A stretch of 64,000 nucleotides of DNA from Pseudomonas mangiferae (GTDB taxonomy: Bacteria; Pseudomonadota; Gammaproteobacteria; Pseudomonadales; Pseudomonadaceae): positions 1-64,000 of the forward strand of contig NZ_VJOY01000003.1 in NCBI RefSeq assembly GCF_007109405.1, in the 5' to 3' direction. The translations under genes and the position numbers were made by a program. Position 1 is the stretch's first letter; each line of letters begins with the position of its first letter. This document shows, piece by piece, positions 10,231-18,190 of the stretch. The notes under the pieces are model-generated. The model was not told the origin of the DNA. It saw nothing but the letters and a program-made list of their open reading frames with translations, and did no database searches.

Positions 10231-11022
10231 TTATGTCATCAGCCATCCACCGGCGGCATCGATGACCTGGCCGGTGACGAATCCTGATTCTTCCTTCGAG
10301 GCGAGGTAGAGGCACAGCGACGCGACCTCGCGGGTGGTGCCGAGGCGCCCCAGGGGGGTCTGGGCCACGTAGACGGCATTCGCCTGGTCGCCGGCGACCG
10401 CGACCATCTCCGTGTCGATACGACCCGGCGCGATCGCGTTGACGTTGATGCCGAACGGGCCCAGTTCGCCCGCCAGTTGCCGCGTCAGGCCGATGACCGC
10501 GGCCTTGGTCGTGGCGTAGTGCAACGCGCAGACGTCCAGGTAGGCCTTCCCGGCGACGGACGACATGGAAACGATGCGGCCGAAGCGGCGGCGCTTCATG
10601 CCAGGCACGACGAGCTTGGAGAAATAGAAGAGCCCGTTCAGGTTCACGTCCACGACCCGAAGCCATTCCTCGACACCGATTTCATCCACGGGCAAGCCGC
10701 GCCCGTTGGTCTTGGGCGAGATGCCGGCGTTGTTCACCAGGGTATCGATAGGCCCCAGCAGCGCCTCGGCGCGTGCGAAGGCAGCCTCACAGGAGGCGAA
10801 GCTGCCGATGTCGGCCTGGATGAAGAGCACGCCGTCATGGGCCTCGCGCAGGGCGCGTTCGGCCGCCTGGCCGAGCGCCTCGTCATGGTCCACGTAGACC
10901 ACGCGGGCACCGCCTTCGAGAAAGGCCCGGACGATGGCCAGCCCGATGCCCCGCGCGCCGCCGGTGACCAGAACGTTGCGACCGGCGAAGGGCCCCGTGC
11001 GGCCCGCAGTGGCGTCGCTCAT
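10231..11022 (-). CDS. Short-chain dehydrogenase/reductase, FabG-like
   Basis: A 263-residue classical SDR. It shows the cofactor loop TGGARGIG near residue 20, NNAG, a catalytic Ser in SMSSVAG, and the Tyr-Lys pair in HYATTKAA. The Asp of YVDHDE after the second strand suggests preference for NAD(H). It overlaps the alcohol dehydrogenase gene by 4 bases (ATGA), which implies coupled translation. With the dioxygenase next to it, it may oxidise a secondary alcohol to the ketone that the dioxygenase cleaves, or act on a cleavage product; this is inference. Confidence 0.88.
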   Translation of the reverse strand: MSDATAGRTGPFAGRNVLVTGGARGIGLAIVRAFLEGGARVVYVDHDEALGQAAERALREAHDGVLFIQADIGSFASCEAAFARAEALLGPIDTLVNNAGISPKTNGRGLPVDEIGVEEWLRVVDVNLNGLFYFSKLVVPGMKRRRFGRIVSMSSVAGKAYLDVCALHYATTKAAVIGLTRQLAGELGPFGINVNAIAPGRIDTEMVAVAGDQANAVYVAQTPLGRLGTTREVASLCLYLASKEESGFVTGQVIDAAGGWLMT

Positions 11023-12026
11023 AGCACGACCACCATCTTTTCCACCTTCTCGGGGTGCTCGATGGAGTAGTCCATCATGGCCGGCAGCGTATCGAGCCCC
11101 TCGGAGACCGAGATGATCTGCTCCACCTTGCTGACGTTGCGGCGCAGCAGGGCGACCGCGTCGGCGAAGACATTCGAGCTGTTGCGCGACCCGATGATGT
11201 CGATTTCCTTCGCCACCACGGTGCTGATGGGGATCGGCAGGTCCTTGCCGGACATCCCGATCAGCACGTAGCGTCCGGCGGCCCGCAGCAGGTCGATCCC
11301 CAGCCGAATGGCGGGCTCCACCGCGACCGCGTCGATGACCGCCGTCACGCCGCCCCCGGTGTATGCACGAAGGGCCTGCGGGTCGTCCCGCTCGGGGTTG
11401 AAGACCTGGTCGGCGCCCAGCGCCCTGGCCTTTTCCAGGCGCGAGGCCATGACGTCGGAAATGACGACCTGCGCCCCGATGTCCTTGCAGGCGAGCAGCG
11501 TGGCCAGGCCGATGGGCCCGGCGCCCAGCACCAGGACGATGTCGTCGGCCTGGATGCGCCCACGCTTCACCGCCTGCACCGCGATGGACAGCGGCTCGGC
11601 GAAGGTCGCCACCTGGGGCTCCAGGTCGTCGCTCCCGTGCATGAGGTATTCCGGCACCACCACCCGCTCCTGGAACGCGCCCGGCCGATGGACCCCGAAG
11701 ATGGCCAGGCTCTCGCAGCAGTTGTAGCGGCCCTGGCGGCAGGCGTAGCAGGTGCCGCAGCGCAGCAGTGGTTCGATCACCACCTGGCTGCCCTCCGGCA
11801 GCGTTTCCTTACACTCAGGGCCGTAGCGGAGGATTTCCCCGCAGAACTCATGGCCCTGCACCATCGGCAACCGGGCATAGGGGTGATGGCCGAGGTAGAT
11901 GTGGTGATCCGACCCGCAAATGCCCACCGCACGCACTTGCAGCAGCACCTGGCCGGGCCCTACCTCCGGCTCCTCCACCTCGGTCAGGGACAGGTGCCGG
12001 GGCTTTTCAGTCACGTAAGCTTTCAT
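11019..12026 (-). CDS. Zinc-dependent alcohol dehydrogenase, MDR family
   Basis: A 335-residue medium-chain dehydrogenase. Catalytic zinc ligands are visible at Cys37 (GICGSD), His59 and Glu60 (GHE). The four structural-zinc cysteines are 90, 93, 96 and 104. The Rossmann loop GAGPIG follows near residue 175. The type resembles threonine, sorbitol or butanediol dehydrogenases, so the substrate is probably a polyol, diol or hydroxy-ketone. It starts 37 bases after the transporter stop and overlaps the SDR gene downstream. It probably provides an oxidation step ahead of the DAD-type dioxygenase. Confidence 0.88.
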   Translation of the reverse strand: MKAYVTEKPRHLSLTEVEEPEVGPGQVLLQVRAVGICGSDHHIYLGHHPYARLPMVQGHEFCGEILRYGPECKETLPEGSQVVIEPLLRCGTCYACRQGRYNCCESLAIFGVHRPGAFQERVVVPEYLMHGSDDLEPQVATFAEPLSIAVQAVKRGRIQADDIVLVLGAGPIGLATLLACKDIGAQVVISDVMASRLEKARALGADQVFNPERDDPQALRAYTGGGVTAVIDAVAVEPAIRLGIDLLRAAGRYVLIGMSGKDLPIPISTVVAKEIDIIGSRNSSNVFADAVALLRRNVSKVEQIISVSEGLDTLPAMMDYSIEHPEKVEKMVVVL

Positions 12027-12063
12027 GAATCTGCCTCTTGTTGTAATGGCCGGACGTGCGCCA

Positions 12064-13431
12064 TCAGCCGAGCGATTCGGCGTTCACGGCGGGAACGGGG
12101 TTGGGGCGGAAGGTGTAATAGACCCCCTTGATGCAGATCGCCAACGCGGCCACGCCTGCGGGCACCGCGAGGGCCAGGAAGATCTCGTGGGGCTGCCAGC
12201 CCCGCGACAGCAGGATGCCGCCCATGGACGCCCCCACCACGCCGCCGAAGCGCCCGACGCCGAGTACCCAGCTCACGCCGGTGGCGCGGTATTGAGTGCG
12301 GTAGAACTGGGTGGCGAGGATTACCGTCTGCACCTGGCAGCCCATGGCGAGCCCCGCCAGGAACACCAGCATCTGCTGCATCATCACGTCGTTCAGGGGG
12401 TGGAAGGCGATGGCGATCATGCACAGCGCGGAGGCGGCATAGGCCGTGGAAATCACCACGTAGCCGCTCATGCGATCCATCAGCCAGCCCATGACGATGT
12501 TGCCCACGGTGCTGCCGGTGAGGAACAGACCGGTGACCACCGCGGCCTGGGTCACCGAGACACCGGCCTCGATCATCATGGTGGGCAGCCAGCCGGTCAC
12601 CGTGTAGACGATGATCAGCCCCATGAAATAGGTCAGCCACAACATGAGGGTGCCCAGGCCGTTGTTGTTGGCGAACAAGGCGAACACCGGCGACGACGTT
12701 CTGGATTGGGGATTCACGCTTTCCGGCAACACGAATGTCGCGTTCGTGAAATCGACCGAGGAAGAGATCTTCCGGAGGATTCGCGCGATCCTTTCCGCGG
12801 GCGCATTGCGGCACACCAGGAACCGCACCGACTCCGGCAGGATGAAGACCAGGAAGAGCGCGCAGATCAAGGGCAATACACCGCCGATGAACAGCAGGCT
12901 GCGCCAGCCGTAGGACGGCACGACGGCGGAGGCGACGAACCCGGCGGATGCCGAACCGATGGAAAGCCCGCAGAACATCAGGGTCGACAGGATCGACCGG
13001 CGACGATGCGGCACATATTCGCTCATCAGCGTGACCGCGTTCGGCAACGCCGCCCCGAGCCCGAGGCCGGTCACGAAGCGGAAGAAGGTCAGCGAACCCA
13101 GGGACCAGGCGGCGGCGCTGGCGAGGGTCATGGCGCCGAACAGCACCGTGGAAATGACGATGACTTTCTTCCGTCCGAACACATCGGCAAGCGGCCCGGC
13201 CGTCAATGCGCCGAAGGCCAGCCCCAGCAGGGCGGCGCTCATGACCGGTGCCAGCGCGGCCTTCGACACCTGCCATTCGGCGATCAGCGAAGGAGCGATG
13301 TAGCCCATGGCGGCGGTATCAAGTCCGTCGATGAACACCACCAGAAAACAGAGAACGAGTATCTTCCACTGAAACGCGGAAAACCGGTTGTTATCGAGAA
13401 AGTTCTCGACGTCTATTATTTTTTTATTCAC
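12064..13431 (-). CDS. MFS transporter, aromatic acid:H+ symporter (AAHS) family
   Basis: A 455-residue, 12-helix major facilitator. The first helix contains FIDGLDTAAMGYIAP, the D-G-x-D pattern of the AAHS family (PcaK, BenK type), and GPLADVFGRKK is motif A between helices 2 and 3. The start is GTG 13431, preceded by AAGGAGG at ideal spacing; upstream in-frame ATG codons have no comparable ribosome site. As first gene of the operon it should import the compound degraded by the dehydrogenases and dioxygenase. AAHS carriers usually take up aromatic carboxylates, which fits an aromatic substrate. Confidence 0.87.
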   Translation of the reverse strand: MNKKIIDVENFLDNNRFSAFQWKILVLCFLVVFIDGLDTAAMGYIAPSLIAEWQVSKAALAPVMSAALLGLAFGALTAGPLADVFGRKKVIVISTVLFGAMTLASAAAWSLGSLTFFRFVTGLGLGAALPNAVTLMSEYVPHRRRSILSTLMFCGLSIGSASAGFVASAVVPSYGWRSLLFIGGVLPLICALFLVFILPESVRFLVCRNAPAERIARILRKISSSVDFTNATFVLPESVNPQSRTSSPVFALFANNNGLGTLMLWLTYFMGLIIVYTVTGWLPTMMIEAGVSVTQAAVVTGLFLTGSTVGNIVMGWLMDRMSGYVVISTAYAASALCMIAIAFHPLNDVMMQQMLVFLAGLAMGCQVQTVILATQFYRTQYRATGVSWVLGVGRFGGVVGASMGGILLSRGWQPHEIFLALAVPAGVAALAICIKGVYYTFRPNPVPAVNAESLG

Positions 13432-13500
13432 CGACTGCCTCCTTATAATTTTTGTGGCGTGAGCGGTTTTAATGGGTTTCCACAACGACTTCGGTTTTCA

Positions 13501-13532
13501 GGGAATACCACCAGCTGTTTTCAGCGATTCCC
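13501..13532. promoter_or_regulatory. Nested palindrome upstream of the AAHS operon
   Basis: Outer arms GGGAAT (13501-13506) and ATTCCC (13527-13532) enclose GCTG-TTTT-CAGC. It lies 70-101 bases before the transporter GTG, where an operator or activator site would be expected. The regulator is unknown; the nearest candidate is the LysR gene at 15355. Confidence 0.4.
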
Positions 13533-13590
13533 GTAGTGGGTCCGTAATACCGGTTGCACGCTCAGGCGCTTCGCAACCCCCGTGATGCCG

Positions 13591-13616
13591 GGTTGAAAAG
13601 CGAAACGCTTTTCACC
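13591..13616. repeat. Hairpin TGAAAAGCG-AAA-CGCTTTTCA
   Basis: A 9-base stem with a three-base loop, in the middle of the 13432-13933 gap. It resembles the left hairpin of the double-hairpin repeats in base composition but not in sequence. It could be a terminator-like structure or an unrelated element. Confidence 0.4.
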
Positions 13617-13622
13617 GGGTTC

Positions 13623-13645
13623 GCGAATTCATCATGGGAATTCGC
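13623..13645. promoter_or_regulatory. Inverted repeat GCGAATTC-N7-GAATTCGC
   Basis: Perfect 8-base arms with a seven-base centre, seven bases after the preceding hairpin. Size and spacing suit a TetR- or GntR-type dimer site, but no regulator of those types is in the module. Function unassigned. Confidence 0.4.
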
Positions 13646-13933
13646 CCACTTCCTGAGAAGCAAATATTCCCAAATACACCGTTCTGGAATGGTTAACACC
13701 CGGCGGGGCGCTCTTATATTCCGCGAAGGGAATGGATGGGAGTTGGCAAAGCCGATAACGTCCCGCATGAATGAACTCGGTTTTATTGCGTGACGCATGA
13801 TTGTTGCGCGTCCCTGTATACGCGCTCGTCTGATCGACACTCCGTGCGTTCCAACCGCCGGCATGGGCTGGCGAACCCCCTAGGCCATGCGCCGATCGCG
13901 AACAACGTGCGTAAGGAAAAGCGGCCCCCTTCT

Positions 13934-15139
13934 TCACAGGGTTCCTCCCTGCCGCAGCTTGTCGATATCCGAAGGCTGGTAGCCGAGTTCCTGGAGGATC
14001 GACTCGGTGTGCTGGCCGACGCTCGGAATGGCTCCCATGCGTGGTTGGAAGGCCGCGTTGGCCCCTGGCGGCAGCAAGGCCCGGATCGAACCGGCGGCGC
14101 TCTGTACCTCGGTCCAGCGACCGCGCGCTTCCAGCTGGGGATGCGTCCAGACGCCGTGCATGTCGTTGACCCGCGCATTGGCGATGGGCGCCTCGTCGAG
14201 GCGCGCCACCACCTCGCCGGTGGCAAGGCAGGAGAACGCCTCGACGATGATCGCCCGCAACGCCTCGCGGTTCTCGGAGCGCCGGGTGTTGGTGCTGAAG
14301 CGCTCATCGACCAGCAGCCCGGGTTGCCGCAGCACCTTCTCGCAGAACAGCGCCCACTCGCGCTCGTTCTGCAAGCCGAGCATCACGGTGCCACCATCCC
14401 CCACCGGGAAGGGGCCGTAGGGGTAGATCGTGGCGTGCGCGGCGCCGGCGCGGGCCGGCGGCCTGGCGTCGTCATAGGCGTAGTACAGCGGGTAGCCCAT
14501 CCACTCCACCAGGCTCTCCAACATGCTGACGTCGATGCGGCTGCCCTCGCCGGTCTTGTCCCGGAGCAGCAGCGCGGACAGCACGCCGGTATAGGCATAC
14601 ATGCCGGCCGCGATGTCGGCGATGGAACAGCCGGCCTTGGCCAGTTCGTCCGCGCCCGGGCCCCCGGTGACCGAGAGAAAGCCACCCTCGCTCTGGATCA
14701 GCAGGTCGTAGGCCTTCTTCTGCTCGTAGGGCCCACCCTCGCCGTAGCCGGAAATGTCGCAGACGATCAGCCGTGGGAAGCGGGCATGGAGCTGCTCGAA
14801 GGACAGCCCCATGCGCGCCGCGGCACCCGGCGCGAGGTTCTGCACCAGCACGTCGGCCTTTTCCAGGAGCTGCTGCAGGATGGAGTCGGCGCCATCTTTC
14901 TTCAGGTCCAGCGCGAGGCTTTCCTTGGACCGGTTGGTCCAGACGAAGTGGGACGACAACCCGCGGGCACGGGTGTCGTAGGCGCGGGCGAAGTCGCCGC
15001 TTCCCGGGCGCTCGATCTTGATGACCCGGGCCCCCAGGTCCGCCAGTTGGCGCGTGCAGAACGGCGCCGCGATCGCGTGCTCCAGGCTGACGACGGTGAG
15101 ACCGTCCAGGGGCCGGGGTGAATGTGCCGGGGATGCCAT
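13934..15139 (-). CDS. Class III CoA-transferase (CaiB/BaiF family)
   Basis: A 401-residue family III CoA-transferase. The catalytic aspartate that forms the acyl-anhydride with substrate is Asp145 in AYDLLIQSEGG. Other family segments are LADLGARVIKIERPGSGD near the N-terminus and the C-terminal APIANARVND. The start ATG 15139 is taken because GGAG lies eight bases before it; the longer frame adds a low-complexity leader. It is separated from the transporter operon by 502 bases and is divergent from the LysR gene, so it has its own promoter. It probably activates an acid of the pathway by moving CoA from a donor such as succinyl-CoA (inference). Confidence 0.85.
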   Translation of the reverse strand: MASPAHSPRPLDGLTVVSLEHAIAAPFCTRQLADLGARVIKIERPGSGDFARAYDTRARGLSSHFVWTNRSKESLALDLKKDGADSILQQLLEKADVLVQNLAPGAAARMGLSFEQLHARFPRLIVCDISGYGEGGPYEQKKAYDLLIQSEGGFLSVTGGPGADELAKAGCSIADIAAGMYAYTGVLSALLLRDKTGEGSRIDVSMLESLVEWMGYPLYYAYDDARPPARAGAAHATIYPYGPFPVGDGGTVMLGLQNEREWALFCEKVLRQPGLLVDERFSTNTRRSENREALRAIIVEAFSCLATGEVVARLDEAPIANARVNDMHGVWTHPQLEARGRWTEVQSAAGSIRALLPPGANAAFQPRMGAIPSVGQHTESILQELGYQPSDIDKLRQGGTL

Positions 15140-15354
15140 CTTCGGAGCTCCAGTGATTGAGAGCGGCGCGTCAGCCGCCGGTCGTGGACCACGATCGGTC
15201 GCCCGCAAGGGGCGTCGCGTCAGGCGACCCGGCCGGTGACGAGGCCTTGTTGTTGTGGGGCCATCATGGAAGCGATCTGGCGTTTTGAGAATTTGCGTTT
15301 ACTAAATGGAGCGTTCTGAATAGTTTAACGCCACACCGCCCACGAGCCGCCGCC
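15140..15354. promoter_or_regulatory. Divergent promoter region, CoA-transferase / LysR
   Basis: A 215-bp gap between divergent starts, the classic place for a LysR site. TGGCGTT (15278-15284) and AACGCCA (15327-15333) are matching arms around an A/T-rich 42-base centre. No tight T-N11-A site stands out, so the exact operator is not called. Confidence 0.4.
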
Positions 15355-16260
15355 ATGCACCTGGACCTCACCGACCTGCGCCTGTTCATCCACATCGCCG
15401 AAGCGCCCAGCCTGACCCAGGGCGCCAAGCGCGCCTTCATGTCTGCCGCGGCGGCCAGCGTGCGAATCAAAGCGCTGGAATCCCAGCTCAACACCCACCT
15501 GCTCTACCGGGACAGCCGCGGCGTCGAGCTCACCGAGGCCGGCCAGCGGCTGCTCAAGCACGCCCGGCTGATCATGCGCCAGGTGGGCTACCTGAAGACC
15601 GAGTTCGACGAGTACGGCGCCGATGCCTCCGGCCACATCCGTATCTTCGCCAACACCACCGCGGTCACCGAGTTCCTCCCGGAGATCCTGGCCGGCTTCC
15701 TGGCCAGGAGCCCGGGGGTCACGGTGGACCTGCAGGAACGCATGTCCCGGGACATCGTGCGCGGCGTGCTGGAAGGCTCCACGGACCTGGGGGTCATCGC
15801 CGGCCCGGTCGCCGCCACCGGCCTGCAGGCCATCCACTTCAGCACCGATACGCTGGTCCTGGTCGTGCCCAAGGGCCACCCGCTGGACAGCCCGGCCCCC
15901 GTCAAGCTGGCCGAAGCGCTGGGCTACCACCACGTCGGCCTGCAGGCCGGCAGCACCCTCCAGGAATTCATGACCGAACAGGCGGAGCGCCTCGGCCAGC
16001 ACCTGACCTGGCGCATCCAGGTGACCAGCTTCGAGTCGATCTGCCGCATGGTCGAGGCCGGCGTGGGCATCGGCGTGATCCCGGAATCCGCTGCGCGGCG
16101 CCACATCAGGACCATGGACCTGTCGATCATTCCCCTGGACGAACCCTGGTCGGTTCGCGAACGCAGCATCCTGGTCCGCGAACTCCAGGCCCTGCCCGGC
16201 TGCATCCGCGCCCTGGTCAACCTGATCACCACGGGCAATGCGCCAGCCGTTGCACCGTAG
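15355..16260 (+). CDS. LysR-family transcriptional regulator
   Basis: A 301-residue LysR regulator. The N-terminal winged helix (about 4-62) includes SLTQGAKRAFMSAAAASVRIKALE, and a type 2 periplasmic-binding-protein-like effector domain spans about 90-295. It is divergent from the CoA-transferase gene and is the only regulator within the catabolic module, so it is the likely controller of both the CoA-transferase and the transporter operon. The effector is probably a pathway substrate or CoA-related intermediate. It is followed 22 bases later by the first unit of the tandem repeat array. Confidence 0.88.
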   Translation: MHLDLTDLRLFIHIAEAPSLTQGAKRAFMSAAAASVRIKALESQLNTHLLYRDSRGVELTEAGQRLLKHARLIMRQVGYLKTEFDEYGADASGHIRIFANTTAVTEFLPEILAGFLARSPGVTVDLQERMSRDIVRGVLEGSTDLGVIAGPVAATGLQAIHFSTDTLVLVVPKGHPLDSPAPVKLAEALGYHHVGLQAGSTLQEFMTEQAERLGQHLTWRIQVTSFESICRMVEAGVGIGVIPESAARRHIRTMDLSIIPLDEPWSVRERSILVRELQALPGCIRALVNLITTGNAPAVAP

Positions 16261-16282
16261 GGGCAGGCGTGGCGGCACGGTC

Positions 16283-16762
16283 GGTGGAAAACGCTTCGCG
16301 GTTTTCCACCCTACGGGGCCGAGGTCGTAGGGTGGACAACGTTCACTTGTCCACCTTCGGGACGAGCGCAGGTGGGTGGATTCGAGATGCCATGCTGGGC
16401 AGCGTCAGCTCCGAAAATCGGTGGAAAACGCTTTGCGGTTTTCCACCCTACGGGCCGAAGTCGTAGGGTGGACAACGTTCACTTGTCCACCTTCGGGGCG
16501 AGCGCAGGTGGTTGGATTCGAGACGCCAGGCTGGGCAGCGCAGGCTCGGAAGATGGTGGAAAACGCTTCGCGGTTTTCCACCCTACGGGTCGAGGTCGTA
16601 GGGTGGACAACGTTTACTTGTCCACCTTCGGGATGAGCGCAGGTGGGTGGATTCGAGATGTCAGGCTGGGCAGCGTCAGCTCCGAAAATCGGTGGAAAAC
16701 GCTTTGCGGTTTTCCACCCTACGGGCCGAAGTCGTAGGGTGAACAACGTTTACTTGCCCACC
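16283..16762. repeat. Tandem array of four double-hairpin repeats, period about 136 bp
   Basis: Units start at 16283, 16420, 16555 and 16691, so the period is 137, 135 and 136 bases. Each unit is a 72-73-base double hairpin (GGTGGAAAAC/GTTTTCCACC, then CCTACG/CGTAGG, then GGTGGACAA/TTGTCCACC). The ~63-base spacers are also near-copies of each other, so the array grew by duplication of a whole unit. The fourth unit has diverged in its second hairpin. With the flanks it fills the 16261-16858 gap; no gene is seen there. It marks the right border of the catabolic module. Confidence 0.85.
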
Positions 16763-16858
16763 CGTGGCCTACCCCACTCTCCAGCATTCCCTGCCCTCTT
16801 ACCTCCCGAGCATTCCGACGGTAATCGCCAGAACGCACTCACGCACCGATCCCCCACC

Positions 16859-17209
16859 TCACTCCTCGCGCAACCCGATGCAATTTCCCCAGGGGTCGCG
16901 CACCTGGCACATGCGCCCGCCGCCGAGCAGGGTCAGGGGGCCTCGATAGAGGGGTGCCCCCAGCGCCCCGAGGCGGGCCACCTCGGCGTCGAGGTCGGCG
17001 ACCCGCCAGTAGACCACCGAGCCCGCGGCACCGCTGGCCACCTTGCTGTCCGCATCGACGATTTCCAGGGCCACCCCACCCAGTTGCAGATGGCCGAAGT
17101 CGTCCGGGTCGTGGACGATGCGCCGTGCAGCGGGGAACGCGTGGGCGTACCAGTCGGTGCCTGCGCTCCAGTCGGACACGTGGATCAGGATGGAAAGGAT
17201 GGGACTCAT
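16859..17209 (-). CDS. VOC-superfamily (glyoxalase/bleomycin-resistance-like) protein
   Basis: A 116-residue single-domain vicinal-oxygen-chelate protein with the paired beta-alpha-beta-beta-beta layout. It starts MSPILSILIHVSDW and ends in the family's typical C-terminal DPWGNCIGLREE, whose Glu may be a metal ligand. Members include small lyases, dioxygenases and antibiotic-binding proteins, and sequence alone does not distinguish them here. The start is ATG 17209; the longer frame runs into a hairpin repeat. It stands alone between repeat copies. Confidence 0.75.
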   Translation of the reverse strand: MSPILSILIHVSDWSAGTDWYAHAFPAARRIVHDPDDFGHLQLGGVALEIVDADSKVASGAAGSVVYWRVADLDAEVARLGALGAPLYRGPLTLLGGGRMCQVRDPWGNCIGLREE

Positions 17210-17267
17210 CAAAGAAGGCCTTCTGGGAGGGGCAGTGTCGGGTGAGGTCCTGACAGAGGTCAGGACA

Positions 17268-17377
17268 GGTGGAAAACGCTTCGCGGTTTTCCACCCTACG
17301 TGGGCGACGTGGTGGCGGACACCAGTTTGTGCCCACCGATGCAGAACCGTAGGGTGGACACCGTTCACGTGTCCACC
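17268..17377. repeat. Double-hairpin repeat, copy 7 (expanded centre)
   Basis: The left hairpin GGTGGAAAAC/GTTTTCCACC is at 17268-17295 and the right hairpin GGTGGACAC/GTGTCCACC is at 17353-17377. The centre is 57 bases instead of about 20 and contains an extra GGTGGCGGACACC-type segment. The last arm pair is C-G, where other copies have T-A or A-T. The 17210-17491 gap holds only this element. Confidence 0.8.
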
Positions 17378-17491
17378 GATGCGATCGACCCTTTCACTTC
17401 CGGAACAGACGCAGCCCCTCCAGAAAACGGACGAACAGGTATTACCGCTCACCAGCCGGTAGCCACCGGAACCTTCATGCCGCAACCCGGC

Positions 17492-18046
17492 TCATTCACC
17501 GCGCCACTCGTCGCGCAGCAGGCCATACAGGTGGGTATCGTAGGTCCTGCCTTTGCGGGTCCAGCGCTGGCGCAACAAACCCTCGCGCTGGAAGCCCAGG
17601 CGCTCCAGCAAGGCGCTGGAGGCGCGGTTGTCCGGGTTCACCTCGGCTTCCAGCCGGCGCAGGCCAAGCGAGCCGAACGCGTGGGCGCAGAGGTGACGCA
17701 GGGCTTCGTGCATCAGGCCTTGCCCCCAGTGTGCGCGGCCCAGTACATAACCCAGTTCGGCCCGCGCGCTGTCCGCGTCGTAGCGGAACAGCAGCACGCT
17801 GCCTACCACCGGTCCGGCTGCGCCCAGGGCGATCACCAACTGGCGAGTCGTGCCCTCCGCTTCCTGGGCACGCATCCGCGCCAGCCAGGCCGCCCCATCT
17901 TCCAGGCCGGCCCAGGTCGCATAGGGCAGGTAGGCGGTCACCTGCTCGTCGCCGTTGACCTTCAGCAGGTCGGGAAGATCGGCTTCGCCCACGGCGCGCA
18001 GGGTCAGGCGCGGGGTGGCCAGGGGGTCGAGAGGGGGCAGTGACAT
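17492..18046 (-). CDS. GNAT-family N-acetyltransferase, RimJ/RimL-like
   Basis: A 184-residue GCN5-related acetyltransferase. The acetyl-CoA binding part reads AELGYVLGRAHWGQGLMHEAL (about 92-112), with the usual Q/R-x-x-G-x-G/A turn shifted to HWGQGLM. The later VNPDNRASSALLERLGFQREG is the signature of the RimJ/RimL group, which acetylates protein N-termini or small amines. There is no adjacent partner to suggest the acceptor. Confidence 0.85.
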   Translation of the reverse strand: MSLPPLDPLATPRLTLRAVGEADLPDLLKVNGDEQVTAYLPYATWAGLEDGAAWLARMRAQEAEGTTRQLVIALGAAGPVVGSVLLFRYDADSARAELGYVLGRAHWGQGLMHEALRHLCAHAFGSLGLRRLEAEVNPDNRASSALLERLGFQREGLLRQRWTRKGRTYDTHLYGLLRDEWRGE

Positions 18047-18190
18047 GCAGCGCTCATTCCTCGGGGCGGGCGGCCGATCCGCCCAGGCCTCCTGACTGTA
18101 GCGGCCTTCGCCGAAAGCGCCTCTTCCGATGCGCCAGCACCCACGCCATGCCGGGCGGTCGGATGATTACGCGCACCACGAGGACCACCG

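Larger units (their letters stand above)
13432..13933. promoter_or_regulatory. 502-bp gap carrying the module promoter and palindromes
   Basis: This non-coding stretch is visibly richer in A/T than its surroundings. It holds three palindromes listed separately (13501-13532, 13591-13616, 13623-13645). It must contain the promoter for the transporter-dehydrogenase-dioxygenase operon on the minus strand. An open frame of 79 codons on the plus strand (13554-13793) crosses the palindromes and shows no recognisable domain, so it is not called a gene. No IS remnant was recognised. Confidence 0.5.

Noticed and set aside
13554-13793. 79-codon open frame on the plus strand
   Set aside because: It crosses the palindromes of a promoter region, has no recognisable domain and no clear ribosome site.
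16283-16762. Regularly spaced repeats that could look like a CRISPR array
   Set aside because: The repeat unit is a 72-73-base double hairpin and the spacers are near-copies of each other; there are no cas genes.
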